A stretch of DNA of 62,057 nucleotides, taken from the NCBI GenBank assembly GCA_009746045.1, contig RPFO01001479.1, forward strand, positions 1-62,057. Reading direction: 5' to 3'. Numbering within the stretch: position 1 is the stretch's first letter; every line of letters starts with the position of its first letter. Made by a program: the position numbers and the translations under genes. Shown here piece after piece: positions 19,098-29,495 of this stretch. The stretch comes from Mesostigma viride. Taxonomy: Eukaryota; Streptophyta; Mesostigmatophyceae; Mesostigmatales; Mesostigmataceae. Under the pieces are notes generated by a model that saw nothing but the letters and a program-made list of their open reading frames with translations, was not told where the DNA came from and ran no database searches.

Positions 19098-19520
19098 ATG
19101 GCTAATAGTAATAATAGAAATAATATTAGATATAATAATGGACTTGGGGGTTGGGATAGTGATGTATCTAGGCAACTTTACTATGCTGTGGCACATGATG
19201 GAGGCACAGGGAAAGTAGGTATTTTCTATAGCTGGGTAGACTGCAAGAACTATATAGTGGATAGGCATAGGGCTATCTTTAAGGGATTCAAGACAGCATG
19301 GGAAGCAGATAGGTTTATCCAGGAATACATGACACGTCCAGTAGGCTTGCACGTAGAGGCACCACCTCAGGAGATTAGGACTCGCCCAATGCCTAGGGGC
19401 CGTAGCTATGCACCCAATAGTGCAACAGTAGAGAGCAGGACGGGGGACACACAGGCTGTCACAGTCACGTTCAGCCAACTCACTGTCAGCACCCCACCTA
19501 GGCAGCCACCTAGTTTCTAG
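19098..19520 (+). CDS. Hybrid-binding-domain (viroplasmin-like) ORF of Gy2
   Basis: A 140-residue protein encoded upstream of gag. After an Asn-rich start it shows QLYYAVAHDGGTGKVGIFYS and W, then DCKNYIV, then IFKGFKTAWEADRFIQEY. This is the conserved pattern of the hybrid-binding domain found at the N-terminus of eukaryotic RNase H1 and in caulimovirus inclusion-body protein (Cauli_VI). In RNase H1 it grips RNA/DNA hybrids. A role in handling the cDNA/RNA hybrid or in cytoplasmic assembly is inferred. The rest is Pro/Ser/Thr-rich. The ATG at 19098 is chosen because it follows the presumed splice acceptor; a GTG precedes it. Ends 160 bp before the gag region. Confidence 0.7.
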   Translation: MANSNNRNNIRYNNGLGGWDSDVSRQLYYAVAHDGGTGKVGIFYSWVDCKNYIVDRHRAIFKGFKTAWEADRFIQEYMTRPVGLHVEAPPQEIRTRPMPRGRSYAPNSATVESRTGDTQAVTVTFSQLTVSTPPRQPPSF

Positions 19521-19679
19521 AGGAGTAGAGTACTAATTATAGCTTACTATATAATAGCTACATTAGCAGAATAACGTAGGGCAGTCGCTTGGTTGATTGC
19601 TTGTGGGCATGTGCATGGCATTTTCCTCCTTCTTCCTCTCTCCTTCCTTCCTTCTCTTGTGGATGTGGTACTGGTAAAC

Positions 19680-21856
19680 ATGCCGCGGGGTAAAAAGAAG
19701 GTACGCGGCACGACTAGGAGTCATTCCGAGGAGGAGGTGCAGACTTGGATAGGCAGGGCAGCCCAGAGTACCAAGTACAGGAGGTATCACAACAGGGCTC
19801 GTCCTACCAGCAAGGCAGTCCTGTAGGTCACCCAGGTGAGCTGGCTAGTACCTCCCGTGAGCCGCGAAGGCCACGAGGAGCGGATAGGATGGATAATAGG
19901 GAGGAATACCAGCCGCAGCGAATGCAGGCTGAGTATAACCAGCTGATGGAACGGGCAGGTGATGAGACCCGGCCCAGATCGAATCCCACGAGTGCAGCCC
20001 AGCACCAGTCAGTGCAGCCGCAGCAACACCCGCCCGGGCAGCCGCAGCAGCACCCAGTGCAGTCCCCACAGCAGCATTCGGAACAGCAACAGCCGTTGTC
20101 GCAGCAGTGGCAGCAGCATCCAGTACAGCAGCAGCAGCCACCGCCGCCGCAGCAGCAACAGTGGCAGCAGCAGCCAGTACAGCAGCAGCAGCCACCGCCG
20201 CCGCCGCAGCAACAGTGGCAGCAGCCGCAGCAGCTTCCGCCGTTGCAGCAGCAGCAGCAGCCGCTAAGCCAGCCGACCGGGTCGCAGATGTTTGGTCCGC
20301 TTAGTCAGAACGCGACCTATTATCACGCGCAACGTGCCCAACGATTACAACATCCCTGGGCGAGCGGTCGACGGGTTTCTTTTGGCAGTGACCTGCAGTC
20401 CAATGCGACATCGCTGTGGACCCAGGACGAGGCTAGGGTTCCACCGCCGGTATACGATGAGGCTGGGCCCGCGTCGTCCCATCCGGCGCGCAATGTCCCA
20501 GCAGCCGGACCTGCGCGGCCGAGCGTGTCGCATGGCAATAACCTCAACTTGAGTCGCATGGCACCCAGTGATCCTGGCTACGCGCATCCCTCGTCTGTCT
20601 GGCTACAACGCAGCGCGACTAGGTCAGCGCCTGCATCGGCAGATGACTCGTTGTCGATCTTTAATGTTCCGCCGTATCGCGCAGTGGGCGGACCTCGGGC
20701 CGACGCGTTTAAGGCGCCGCCCATGCCTGACTTTAAACCAGTGCCCAAGCTGCGCGCGACTATGAACCCTCGCGAGATCGACGAATGGACGCGTATGTGG
20801 GTACAGATCTACTGGGCGTGGTGCAACCACAATGGGTGGGAGCTAGCTACCGAGGTTCTTATCTCCTACGTCGTCACCAACTGCATGGATCCCTCAGTGG
20901 TCGGCATACTCAACTGTGAGAGTGTCGCGTCGCGCTTGTACCCTCGCACAGTAGAGGAGCTACTAGAGCGCATTGAGCGCAAGCTGGTGCCCCCTGACTG
21001 GAAGCTCCACGAGCGTCTGGCTTTTGCCAAGCTACGCCAAGGCACCACACCGTTCCGCGAGTTTCTGACAGAGTTTGAAGCATTCTCGGCTCGCCTTGAG
21101 GACTTGACCTGGACCGAATATAGGTCGCGGTTCATTGAGGCGCTGAGTCCGGAGCTCCTAGATGAGGTGCTAAAGCGCTTTGCTGAGATACCGTGGGAGC
21201 AGTGGGATGTGATCGAGATCCAGCAGTACCTTCTAAAGGTGTCAGATGTGCTCGCACGCCGCCGCGCAGCGGTCACCTATCGGCATGCTGGTGCTGCACC
21301 GCGTCGCGTCCACTTCACTACGGTGGACCAAGATGGGTCCTCTGAGGACATTATCGACCACGAGCAGGAGGACGGCGAGTATGAAGCGCCCCAGGTCAAT
21401 GCAATCGATGCGTCCAAGGCGCGATGCTTCCGGTGCGGCGAGGTCGGTCATCTCAAGAAGGACTGCACGCGACCACCACGGGATCGCGATCGTGGCGACG
21501 AGCAGACGTCACCCCGTTTCTCCGGGCCTGCCTTCGGTAAGCGCCCGGAACAAGCACGGCGCCCAGACCGGCCTCGCAACGCGGGCGAGCGCGCAGCCAA
21601 GTTGCAGGACGCCCGGCAGCGTCCCACGCAGCACCAGACGCCCCGCGCTACGGGTCCTTCGTTCCAGCGGGTGAACCGCGAGTTGAATGAGTTGTTCTCA
21701 CAGCAACAGGACTCGGGTAATGGCGCCTCGGGGGTTATGGATGGCAAGGCGGTCGCCGGCTATGGGCATGGCGACGAGGAGGATGAGGTAGAGGGGGAAG
21801 AGTGGACCGGGCGGTCGAACGAGGCGGTCTCCCGGCCCTCCGTTCCTCGTGCGTAG
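19680..21856 (+). CDS. gag: Gypsy Gag of Gy2 with CCHC zinc knuckle
   Basis: An ATG at 19680 opens a basic start (MPRGKKKVRGTTRSHSEEEV) that stops at 19826. The main frame overlaps it and runs to 21856, with its first ATG at 19889; the two are probably one protein separated by an indel. The N-terminal third is a long Gln/Pro-rich region (nt ~20000-20270). The capsid-like retrotransposon gag domain spans about nt 20700-21260 (MNPREIDEWTRMWVQIYW ... LRQGTTPFREFLTEFEAF). A CCHC knuckle CFRCGEVGHLKKDC lies at about 21425-21466. The gag stop overlaps the pol frame, which is in the -1 register. A -1 frameshift is possible, but no clean slippery heptamer was recognised. Confidence 0.85.
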
Positions 21857-24800
21857 TGTCCCTGCCTACACGGATAGAGGTAGATGTAGGACAGGTAGAT
21901 AAGATAGCGCAAGTCAATAACGTCGGGCAGATAGACAGCTTAGATAAGGACACCCCGTTGGTAGCGAATACCAGCGCGGGCGCAGAATCAGTCGTTACAG
22001 TAGATAGTCGCACCCCGCTTGTAGCGAATACAAGTGCGGATGCATCCTTGGGCGAGACTTCTGCTCCAAACACGCAGCCGGCCACGGGTAGCGCAGCGAG
22101 CTCCGACCAGCCTACGCGCGCAACTCCGGCTGGTACCCGCAACTTGCTCCTGTTTAGGGGAGGTCTGGCTGTACCGGGATCAGCATTAGACCCCTACCTC
22201 AAGGACAAGACCGTCATGGACGTGCAGTTCATGGTGGACACGGGTGCGTCTACGTCGTTCATCAACGAGGCATTGGCGCGTCGCGCAGGATACGACATCC
22301 GGCCACATGCGACAGTGGTGAATGTGACCTATTCAGATGGTCGCAAGAGCCCCTCGCCTGGTCGGGTTGATATCAAGGCTGTGATTCAAGGCATCCCTGT
22401 GGAGCTCACAGCCACGGTCGCACCGCTGGGAGCTGCCGACATCATCATCGGCATCGACTGGCTGGACGCGCAGGATGTGGACATTAGCATTCGGCGTCGC
22501 GTGGTGTGGTTCCCTGACGGTTCCTTTTGGAGCCCTGTCAGCGAATACCAAGTGCAGGGCCCCGACGTGCATAACATCACGCACGAGCGGGAAGTCACCC
22601 AGCCCCGCAACGCCTCGCAGATCCTCATGAGCCTCAAGTCACTGGAGAGTAAGCTGCGTCGAGGCAAGGAGTACTACATGTACCGTCTTGACCTCTCCAA
22701 CATAGAGGTTCTCCTTAATGAGATCGGCGTGGGGTTTACACCCGAGGAGACGGAGCGTTATAACGCGGTTCTAGCGCGACGGGAGAAGCTCTTTGACGAA
22801 AGCAAGCAGGAGTTTCCCCCGCACCGCTCAGTGCTCCACCGCATCCAGGTGAAGGAGGGCTATGGTCCCACGTCCTCCCCCATGTACCGCATGGGTCCAG
22901 TTGAGCTGGTGGAGCTGAAGAAGATCTTGATGGCGCTCTTGGAGCGGGGTCTCATCGAGCCTAGCAATAGCCCCTTCTCGGCTGGTGTGCTACTGGTCCC
23001 TAAGCCTGGGGGCAAGTGGCGGCTCGTCACGGACTACCGGAAGCTCAATGCTATCACGGTAAAGTCCAAGTACCCCCTTCCGCGCATCGACGATATCTTC
23101 AACCGCGTCCAAGGAGCCACGTGCTTTACAGTCCTAGACTGCGCGGATGGCTTCTGGCAGCTTCGCATCGCCCCGGAGGATTGTCACAAGACGGCGTTCA
23201 ACACGCCCTTTGGGCATTACCAGTTTCGGGTGGCCGCGATGGGTTTGTGCAATTCCCCCGCGAGCTTCCAGATGCTCATGAACGACATCCTCCGCCCTGT
23301 CATGGGAACCGCGCATCTCCCGCAGGTTTCCCGTGACCTCAAGGACCCCAACAGGGGCGTGAAGCCCCCGTGGTCCTACAAGCGCACATGCGCTCTCGCG
23401 TACCTGGACGACATCCTCGTGTACTCCAAGACTTTCGAGGATCACTTAGAGGACGTCGACACAGTGTTGCGCATTATGGAAGAGGAGCATCTTTCGGTCC
23501 GCAAGGCCAAGGTCCGCGCTGGACGCAGCGTGCCCTTTTTGGGTCACACCCTCTCTGCCGCTGGCGTCGCGACGGACCCCGCAAAGATTGCTTCCATCCA
23601 ACAGTGGCCGACCCCGACCGACGTCAAGGGTGTGCGCAGCTTTTTGGGTATCGCGTCATACTACCGACGCTTTATCCCCCGCTTCGCGACAATAGCTGCC
23701 CCCATCAACGCCCTCCTCAAGAAGGGTGTTCCCTTTGTCTGGTCGGAACCGTGCCAGCAGGCCTTCGAGGCCCTCAAGCACAGCTTGACCACAGCACCCG
23801 TGCTCGCTATCCCGGATCCGTCAAGGCCCTTTGTGGTGGCCACGGACGCGAGCAAGGTTGCGATTGGCGGCGTCCTCCTGCAGGACCAGGGTCAGGGGTT
23901 ACAGCCGGTTGAGTATATCTCCCGCACCATGATCCCCGCCGAGCGTAACTACCCGGTGCATCAGCAGGAGCTTCTTGCTGTGGTCTACTGCTGTCACACT
24001 TGGCGCCATCATCTTCTCGGGGCTCAGTTTGACGTTGCGATTAGCGAGCAGGGGGACCTTGATCCCCACCGGCTGATCATCCACACGGACCATCGGCCCC
24101 TCACGCATCTGCTCGCCCAACCTAACTTGACGCCCCGTCAGGCGCGGTGGATGGAGTACTTGTCTCAGTTTGCCCCTTTCAAAATTCAGTACGTGAAGGG
24201 TGCAGAGAATGTGGTCCCGGACGCCCTTTCTCGGCGGGCGGACTACGCAGATTTTTATGAGACTATGGACGTACTTCACACCACATGTGGCTCCGCGCAG
24301 GAGCCTGGCTCGCCTTGTGGCGACCCAGGGTCGCCGCACAGTCGCTATCTGTTCCACACCGGTCGCACGACCCAGGACGACCTGTCTCCCGACTGGGAGG
24401 CCGCGCGCGAGGACGTGCGCGCCCCCGGGGAAAGGGAGGGGTCCCGGTCACGAGTGCCACTCAGCCACGTGGTACCGGCTCAGGGAATTTTTCACCTGCA
24501 GCGCATCGGGCCCCCTACCATTTTTTCGGAGTACGTGCACCAAACCCTTGAGGAGGAGGCGGACACGTACACGATCACTTCTGTCCTGGAGACGTTGATT
24601 AGTCGGTTCACTGTCACGGAGCCCGCGGCCTTAGAGGCAATCAGGTCGCACCCCAAGCAGATGGGCAAGCTCCCGTGCAAGTTCCAGGACGGGCGACTCT
24701 ATGTCATGGTGAGGCCAGACTGCTGGCGCCTGTACGTCCCGGAGATATGTCGAGCGGCTCTGCTCCATGAGCTCCATGACTCTCTCGCCGGTGGCCACCA

Positions 24801-24884
24801 AGGGATCCACCGCTTGCTGCCACGGGCCAGAAAGAACTTCTACTGGCCAGGCATGCGAGAGTACATTGAGACGTACGTGCGCGT
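21857..24884 (+). CDS. pol: Gypsy Pol of Gy2: protease, RT, RNase H, start of integrase
   Basis: Long frame open from before 21802 to 25110. It encodes a retropepsin with a canonical VDTGASTSFINE (nt ~22234) and IIIGIDWL. The RT has LVTDYRKLN, TVLDCADGFWQLRIAPED and the catalytic YLDDILVYSK (~23401). The Ty3-type RNase H has VVATDASKVAIGGVL (~23835), HQQELLAVVYC, HTDHRPLTHLL and ENVVPDALSRR. The HHCC finger begins at LLHELHDSLAGGHQGIH (~24763). The protease here is in the usual Gypsy place and has the usual DTG, unlike the Copia-like elements in this window. Near 24860-24885 the frame is lost: the CxxC of the finger lies in the other frame. Confidence 0.92.
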
Positions 24885-25675
24885 GTCCATCATGTCAGAT
24901 CATGAAGTCCCGCAATACGGGCTCACAGGCGGTCCCCCAGACCCTACCAGACCCGATGGGCCCTTGGGATTCCCTGATGATGGATTTTGTTGGCCCCTTC
25001 CGGAAGACCAAGAATGGCAACAGCATGATTCTGGTTTTCCTGGACCGCTTGACGCGCATGTGTCACCTGGCACCATGTCCGGCCGAGCTCACGGCCGAGG
25101 CTTGCGCTAAGCTATACCTTAACCACGTGTTCAGGTACCACGGACTCAGCCGGCAATTCATATCGGACCGAGACAAGCTGTTCACGGCCCGCTTCTGGCA
25201 GGAGTTCTTTGAATGCCTGGGCACCAAGGTGTCGCTGGGGACAGCATATCACAGCTCGTCCTCCCACCTGGTGGAGAGGCTGAACCGCACAGTGCAAGAG
25301 ACCATGCGCCACTACACCGACGCGGTGGGAAGCAACTGGGAAGAGTTCTTGGGCTTGGTGGAGTTTTCCCTGAATAACGCCCCCCAGGCAGCTCATGGCT
25401 TCCCACCATTCTTCCTCAACACGGGCAGGCATCGGCTCACGCCGACTGACCTTCTCACAAGCCCAGCCTTAGCTGAGAAGTCGGTCCGGCGAGACACCCT
25501 CGAAGGGGTGGAGAGGCTGCTGGCTGGTCCAGATGCGCCAGGCCCATGACAGTGCGGTCAAGGGATACCGGGCCGCCGCCGAGCGCTACATCATGGCGAG
25601 GACTGCTGGCCGCATAGATGCGCGCACGCCGGCCATCGAGGTGGGCGACTGGGTACTGGTGGAAGGCCCCCGCCT
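24767..25675 (+). CDS. Gypsy integrase of Gy2, split by C2
   Basis: Continuation of pol after a one-base shift at about 24870. CACPSCQIMKS completes the HHCC finger. The catalytic core has SLMMDFVGPF (Asp), FISDRDKLF (Asp) and SSSHLVERLNRTVQ (Glu). A second small shift near 25530 moves to the frame with AIEVGDWVLVEGPRL, which runs to 25675, where C2 is inserted. The same frame resumes at 37678 with GRFSEKVEG. Removing C2 plus one CGCCT makes the protein continuous. Two frameshifts make this copy unlikely to be active unless they are sequence errors. Confidence 0.88.
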
Positions 25676-26320
25676 AGTTAGCATTTTGGGCAACCAATAT
25701 GCTAAGTGGATGCAGTTTGGAAAGACCTTTCCAACGCCGTGCTGACCGCCTGAAACAGACAAGGGACAAGAAAGATATGAAGTCCCGAAGTCCTAGCCAT
25801 CCGTGGCCGACTAGGGTGCAGTCCTCTGGTACAGTGGACAAGACACGTGGCAGGACGTCCCTGCACAGGCTTAGCCTGTCTATCACGTGACTGTGGTCCA
25901 CGTAGACCAGGAGGAGCAGCAGCCTGTGACTGGTGGGGTACTGGAACTGGCACAGGGCTGCAAGGATACTAGACCTTGCAGGCCTGTGACAGGTCCTGTA
26001 CTTCCTAGGTTGCAGAGTCTAGGCAAATCCAGTGCGTCCTGGCTCTGCACTGATGCCAGTGGACGTTGTGGATTTGCTTGCACGCCTGCACGTGCCTCGT
26101 CACGCCGATGGGAACGAGGAACAACACAAAGGATATAGCTTGGTCATGGGGGATGACCAGCTATCTCGGAAAGCACGAACCGTGGGTGCCACCTTGGTCG
26201 TGGAAGTGCCCACCGCGGTCGTGGCCTGGTGCATAGATTTAAGGTTGCTGCCTTGCAACATTGGCTAAGCCGTGCTGTGAAAGACCAAGAGCTCACACCC
26301 GTTGGGAGCTCTTTCTAACT
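25676..26320 (+). repeat. 5' LTR of C2
   Basis: 645 bp with AGTTAG/CTAACT terminal inverted repeat; matches 37035-37677 and the minus-strand LTR 44348-44995. Confidence 0.93.
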
Positions 26321-26346
26321 CGTATTATTGTCTCCTTTCCATCTTC

Positions 26347-27534
26347 ATGTCCAACGTGCCGACGGAGCGGGCCATTGAGCCTTCGCAAAGCCAAAGCTCG
26401 CAGCCGCAGCTTCGGGTAGGAGCCCCGGAGCGAACACGACCTTTTCATCCTTACGCTCATCCGAGCACCGCATCGACCTTCGTCCAGGCGGCGTACCTGG
26501 CGAGAGGGTTGGCGAAGAAAGGTTGGGTGGCGGTTTGTGGAACCGCAGCGGGGCCGGCAGCGAGCGACCCCATTGTGATGCAAATTGAGGCATCGACAGC
26601 TCCCGGCGAATTGTCGCGAGAAGCCGTCGAAAAGTTTGTGTCGCTGAGGGACGAGCTTTCCTCGACGATTTACGGTCTGGAGGTGGCTCACCAGGGCGGG
26701 CACGTGACCGTGCAGCAGCTGGATTTGGCGCGGGAGGCACTGGGCCAGATAGTGGCCATTGGATTGGGAGCAGCGCGGCTGTTCAACCATCAGGTGGCAA
26801 CTTCTGTGCTGGGCGCGGGAGTTGAGGTCCCGGACGTGATCAGGCAAGCGCAGGCGCGCGAGGTCGACAACCCCTGGTCGTCGGCAGAGGTGGTTTCCCA
26901 GACGTGCGAACACCTTGTGAACATTCTTTTGCAGGAGTCACGAGGCAACGCCGATCGGTGGGTAATAACCACACGGCCATTTGGGATTTGGTCAACACTC
27001 GACACACCGCGGGCGGCGGAGCCAGAAGCTCACGATCCAGTGGTCGAGGTAATCACGGGTCGAGAGGTCACGCCAGAAGATTTCCACTACCAGTTCGTTG
27101 ATCAACCAGAGGGGATCATCGAACGTTCATCTCAGCAGATAGACGAAGGCGACGGTACCGTAGAAGGGTACGCTGCACGACGTCGTGCTGAGCTGCACGT
27201 CCCGCAAGAGCCCGAACACGATTACGGTGGTCGTGGGGCCTGCAACGACAAGCGGGGTGGTGGGACGCGGTGGGTGAGAAACCTTGAGTGGGATCGCAAG
27301 AGTGGGAGCGAGCCCCGGATTCCAGTGGAGAAATCTGCAGACGGGCGACCCGTTAGCAGAGTGCTAGGGCCTTACGCCGACGGGGAGGACGCTGCTGGCA
27401 GCGACGAGGAGCGGCCAGAGACGCCCATCGCAGCCACTGCTCAAGAACGGGAGCTGGAGGCAGCGAATCAAGCAGGTGCTGAGTCGGTGGCTGGGACGGT
27501 GCCCACGGCATCTTCCAGCGACGCCAGCGCTTGA
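26347..27534 (+). CDS. Unrecognised ORF between 5' LTR and gag of C2
   Basis: A 396-residue protein starting MSNVPTERAIEPSQSQ, only 26 bp after the 5' LTR. The first ~230 residues look globular and helix-rich with many Ala, Val and Leu (for example EAVEKFVSLRDELSSTIYGL, LDLAREALGQIVAIG, SAEVVSQTCEHLVNILLQES). The remainder is acidic and low in complexity. No zinc knuckle, catalytic motif, signal peptide or membrane span is seen. The place would suit a capsid-like protein or an accessory factor; the CCHC-bearing gag lies further downstream. GC content is higher than in the pol region. It looks intact, in contrast to the broken gag-pol. Confidence 0.6.
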   Translation: MSNVPTERAIEPSQSQSSQPQLRVGAPERTRPFHPYAHPSTASTFVQAAYLARGLAKKGWVAVCGTAAGPAASDPIVMQIEASTAPGELSREAVEKFVSLRDELSSTIYGLEVAHQGGHVTVQQLDLAREALGQIVAIGLGAARLFNHQVATSVLGAGVEVPDVIRQAQAREVDNPWSSAEVVSQTCEHLVNILLQESRGNADRWVITTRPFGIWSTLDTPRAAEPEAHDPVVEVITGREVTPEDFHYQFVDQPEGIIERSSQQIDEGDGTVEGYAARRRAELHVPQEPEHDYGGRGACNDKRGGGTRWVRNLEWDRKSGSEPRIPVEKSADGRPVSRVLGPYADGEDAAGSDEERPETPIAATAQERELEAANQAGAESVAGTVPTASSSDASA

Positions 27535-27587
27535 GTCAGTTCTTCCTTTTTCCCTCGCCTTTATTGTTGTGTCCCCACCTGTATATA

Positions 27588-28510
27588 ATGCCTCGTGGCA
27601 AACCGGGCGACGGCGACAAGGGCGAGGCGGAGGCACCGGCTGGGGACAGCCAGGAGCCTAGGAAGGACAAGGAGCAGCTGGTGGGAGAGGCGATCCCTGC
27701 CAGCGACGGCGATGGGGGAAAGCGGCCAGGGAGCAAGAGGCGACACGAGGACGCGGTGGAGGAGGCGCGTAAGGCGCGGGCGACATGGCCATCTGACGCG
27801 ATGACGGTGGCGAATGGGCAACCAGCCGTGGAGAAGCGTAAGAGGGACACCTCCGCTGACGGCAATGGTAAGAGGCTTCATGTGGATGTGCCCTCCCCTG
27901 TGCCTGCTGGACCAAGTGGTGCTGTTGTTGTGACACGTACCCGCTGTGGTGGAGCCAGTGAAGGCGATGCCAGGGTCGAGGCCTCACATGAGTGCAGTCA
28001 CTCTTATGAATGGACAAAAGCCTCTTAACCCACCACTAGCACAGGAAGCTTTAGACAAGTGGCTACTGAGAGGACATGGAGCTGGTTGTACTCTCCGTGG
28101 ACCCCACTGTCAACCTAGTGCAAGTGTTTCACTCGTCCACGTGCAACAGGGACTCATCAGAGCGTGTCAGGGAAAAGGCTAGGACTGGTGTCAAGGATAA
28201 GCTAACCTGGGCACAGTTCCTGGATGGGTTGAGGGAGGAGTTCTCTGACAAGGTTCTCAACCTCACCAACTATTATAAACATCAGTATGACACCTTTGAG
28301 ATAGTGGGTCCTGTGGCAGAGGAATGGGCTAGGCTCAACCGTATCAGGGACAAGGGGGCCAAGTATGGCTTCCTGGTCACAGATAGGGCCTTGGCAGACT
28401 ATTTCCTAGACCGTATGGGTCTGAGTGTGGATGGTAGGAACAGTGCCCGCATGTTTCTTAACCAGACTGATGGCTCCTTGCGTGCTCTGGAGCTTGTAAT
28501 CCTCAGCATA
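27588..28510 (+). pseudogene. Gag 5' part of C2, frameshifted
   Basis: Begins with ATG 27588 (MPRGKPGDGDKGEAEAPAGD), a basic/acidic low-complexity region, which loses frame near 28000. A segment NGQKPLNPPLAQEALDKWLL follows in a second frame, and from 28076 a third frame carries ELVVLSVDPTVNLVQVF, LTWAQFLDGLREEFSDKVLN and LNLTNYYKHQYDTFEIVG, a Copia-type gag helical core. It ends at 28510 where T1 is inserted after LELVILSI. The frame resumes after T1 with RKPDPACK at 32028. Two indels therefore break the 5' half. Confidence 0.6.
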
Positions 28511-28548
28511 CAGGGGTCACCCGCAGTATCGCAACAAGAATCGCAACT
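28511..28548 (+). repeat. T1 left terminal inverted repeat
   Basis: 38 bp, perfect inverted match to 31988-32025. Confidence 0.95.
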
Positions 28549-29495
28549 AAAAAAAAAAATTTTATCATCCATTTCGATTAAGGGCAGGTATGGGCACACC
28601 ATGGCACCTTCACTTTTCAAAAGTGATGTTTGGATGAAAAATGGGAGCGTGCTCGAGTATCGCAACACCTAGTTCCGCAACTGAAAACCCGCCTGGTTTT
28701 GGGGCGGTAGGTTTAGCAGTGGAGGACACGGACGACGTTCCCATTTACGTGGCAGAGGACAGCGTGCCGACCCCGGCCCGCCCCGTGTGTCACCAATTCT
28801 AGAGTTCCGCAATGCAACAGAATCGCAACAAACCTGGCAAGTATACCAAAAGTACGCCGTACACGTGCGCCGAAAGGAATAAATTGTCGCCAATCGGCGT
28901 GCAGGATCCGATATGTACTTGCAATAGTTACCGCCGTTGACGATTGATTGGCCGCGCGGTGTTCAGTTCAGTTCAGTGGGATTCATCGCGCGGAAGTCAG
29001 TGCAATAATGAACAAAAACAAAAGTGTGCCGCCTCTTCATTGAATAATCAACGACCTATAATTAGTCTACAACCACTAACCTTTCGTTATCAAACAGTTC
29101 CCTAATCATCACGCGCGTCATCGTCTCGTCATTGCGCGTCATTACCTCGTCATTGTCCCGCCGACATTACACAGCTATGGTCTTGAGGTATAGTCGGCGC
29201 CGTGGCATGTTAAACAAACTGCGTTGTTTCATTCATAGTGTGGTTTCATTATGTCGCTCTTTCGAACGGGGATGCATTAGGCAACAATACTGGACAGATT
29301 CTGAAAGAGGGTGTGTTTGTGAAGTGGGGATGGCAGCGGCCCAGCATTTGCTGGCCGTGCGGGTGCAACTTTGAGGCGACTACATATATCGCCCTGAACC
29401 GTCTTTGTTAAAGCCGTGAGACAGTCCAGTGTTACAGTCCGGCCGCAGGCCGGGCAAGGGAAATGCTGTGTTCACCATGATGCTGCGGGCCGAGG
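28549..29495. other. T1 left internal region, non-coding
   Basis: No gene is seen. It has A11 right after the TIR and several subterminal CGCAAC / GTTGCG motifs (near 28665, 28680, 28810 and 28825). Confidence 0.6.

Noticed and set aside
18846-19478. 210-codon minus-strand ORF
   Set aside because: Antisense to the hybrid-binding-domain ORF and the leader; no motif, and the sense frame has a conserved homologue in two other elements.
21780-21856. Programmed -1 frameshift site between gag and pol of Gy2
   Set aside because: The frames overlap in the right register, but no clean slippery heptamer in the gag frame was recognised; left as a possibility only.
22234-22490. Unusual protease motif also in Gypsy Gy2
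   Set aside because: The Gy2 protease has a standard VDTGAS motif in the standard place, so the DTQ/DTN feature is limited to the Copia-like elements.
25676-25700. LTR start placed at TTAGCATT with TSD CCTAG
   Set aside because: The C4 LTR ends CTAACT followed by different bases, which fixes the LTR end and leaves AGTTAG with TSD CGCCT as the consistent solution.
26293-26913. 206-codon minus-strand ORF over the C2 upstream ORF
   Set aside because: Arg/His/Cys-rich antisense shadow of the longer sense frame and partly inside the LTR.
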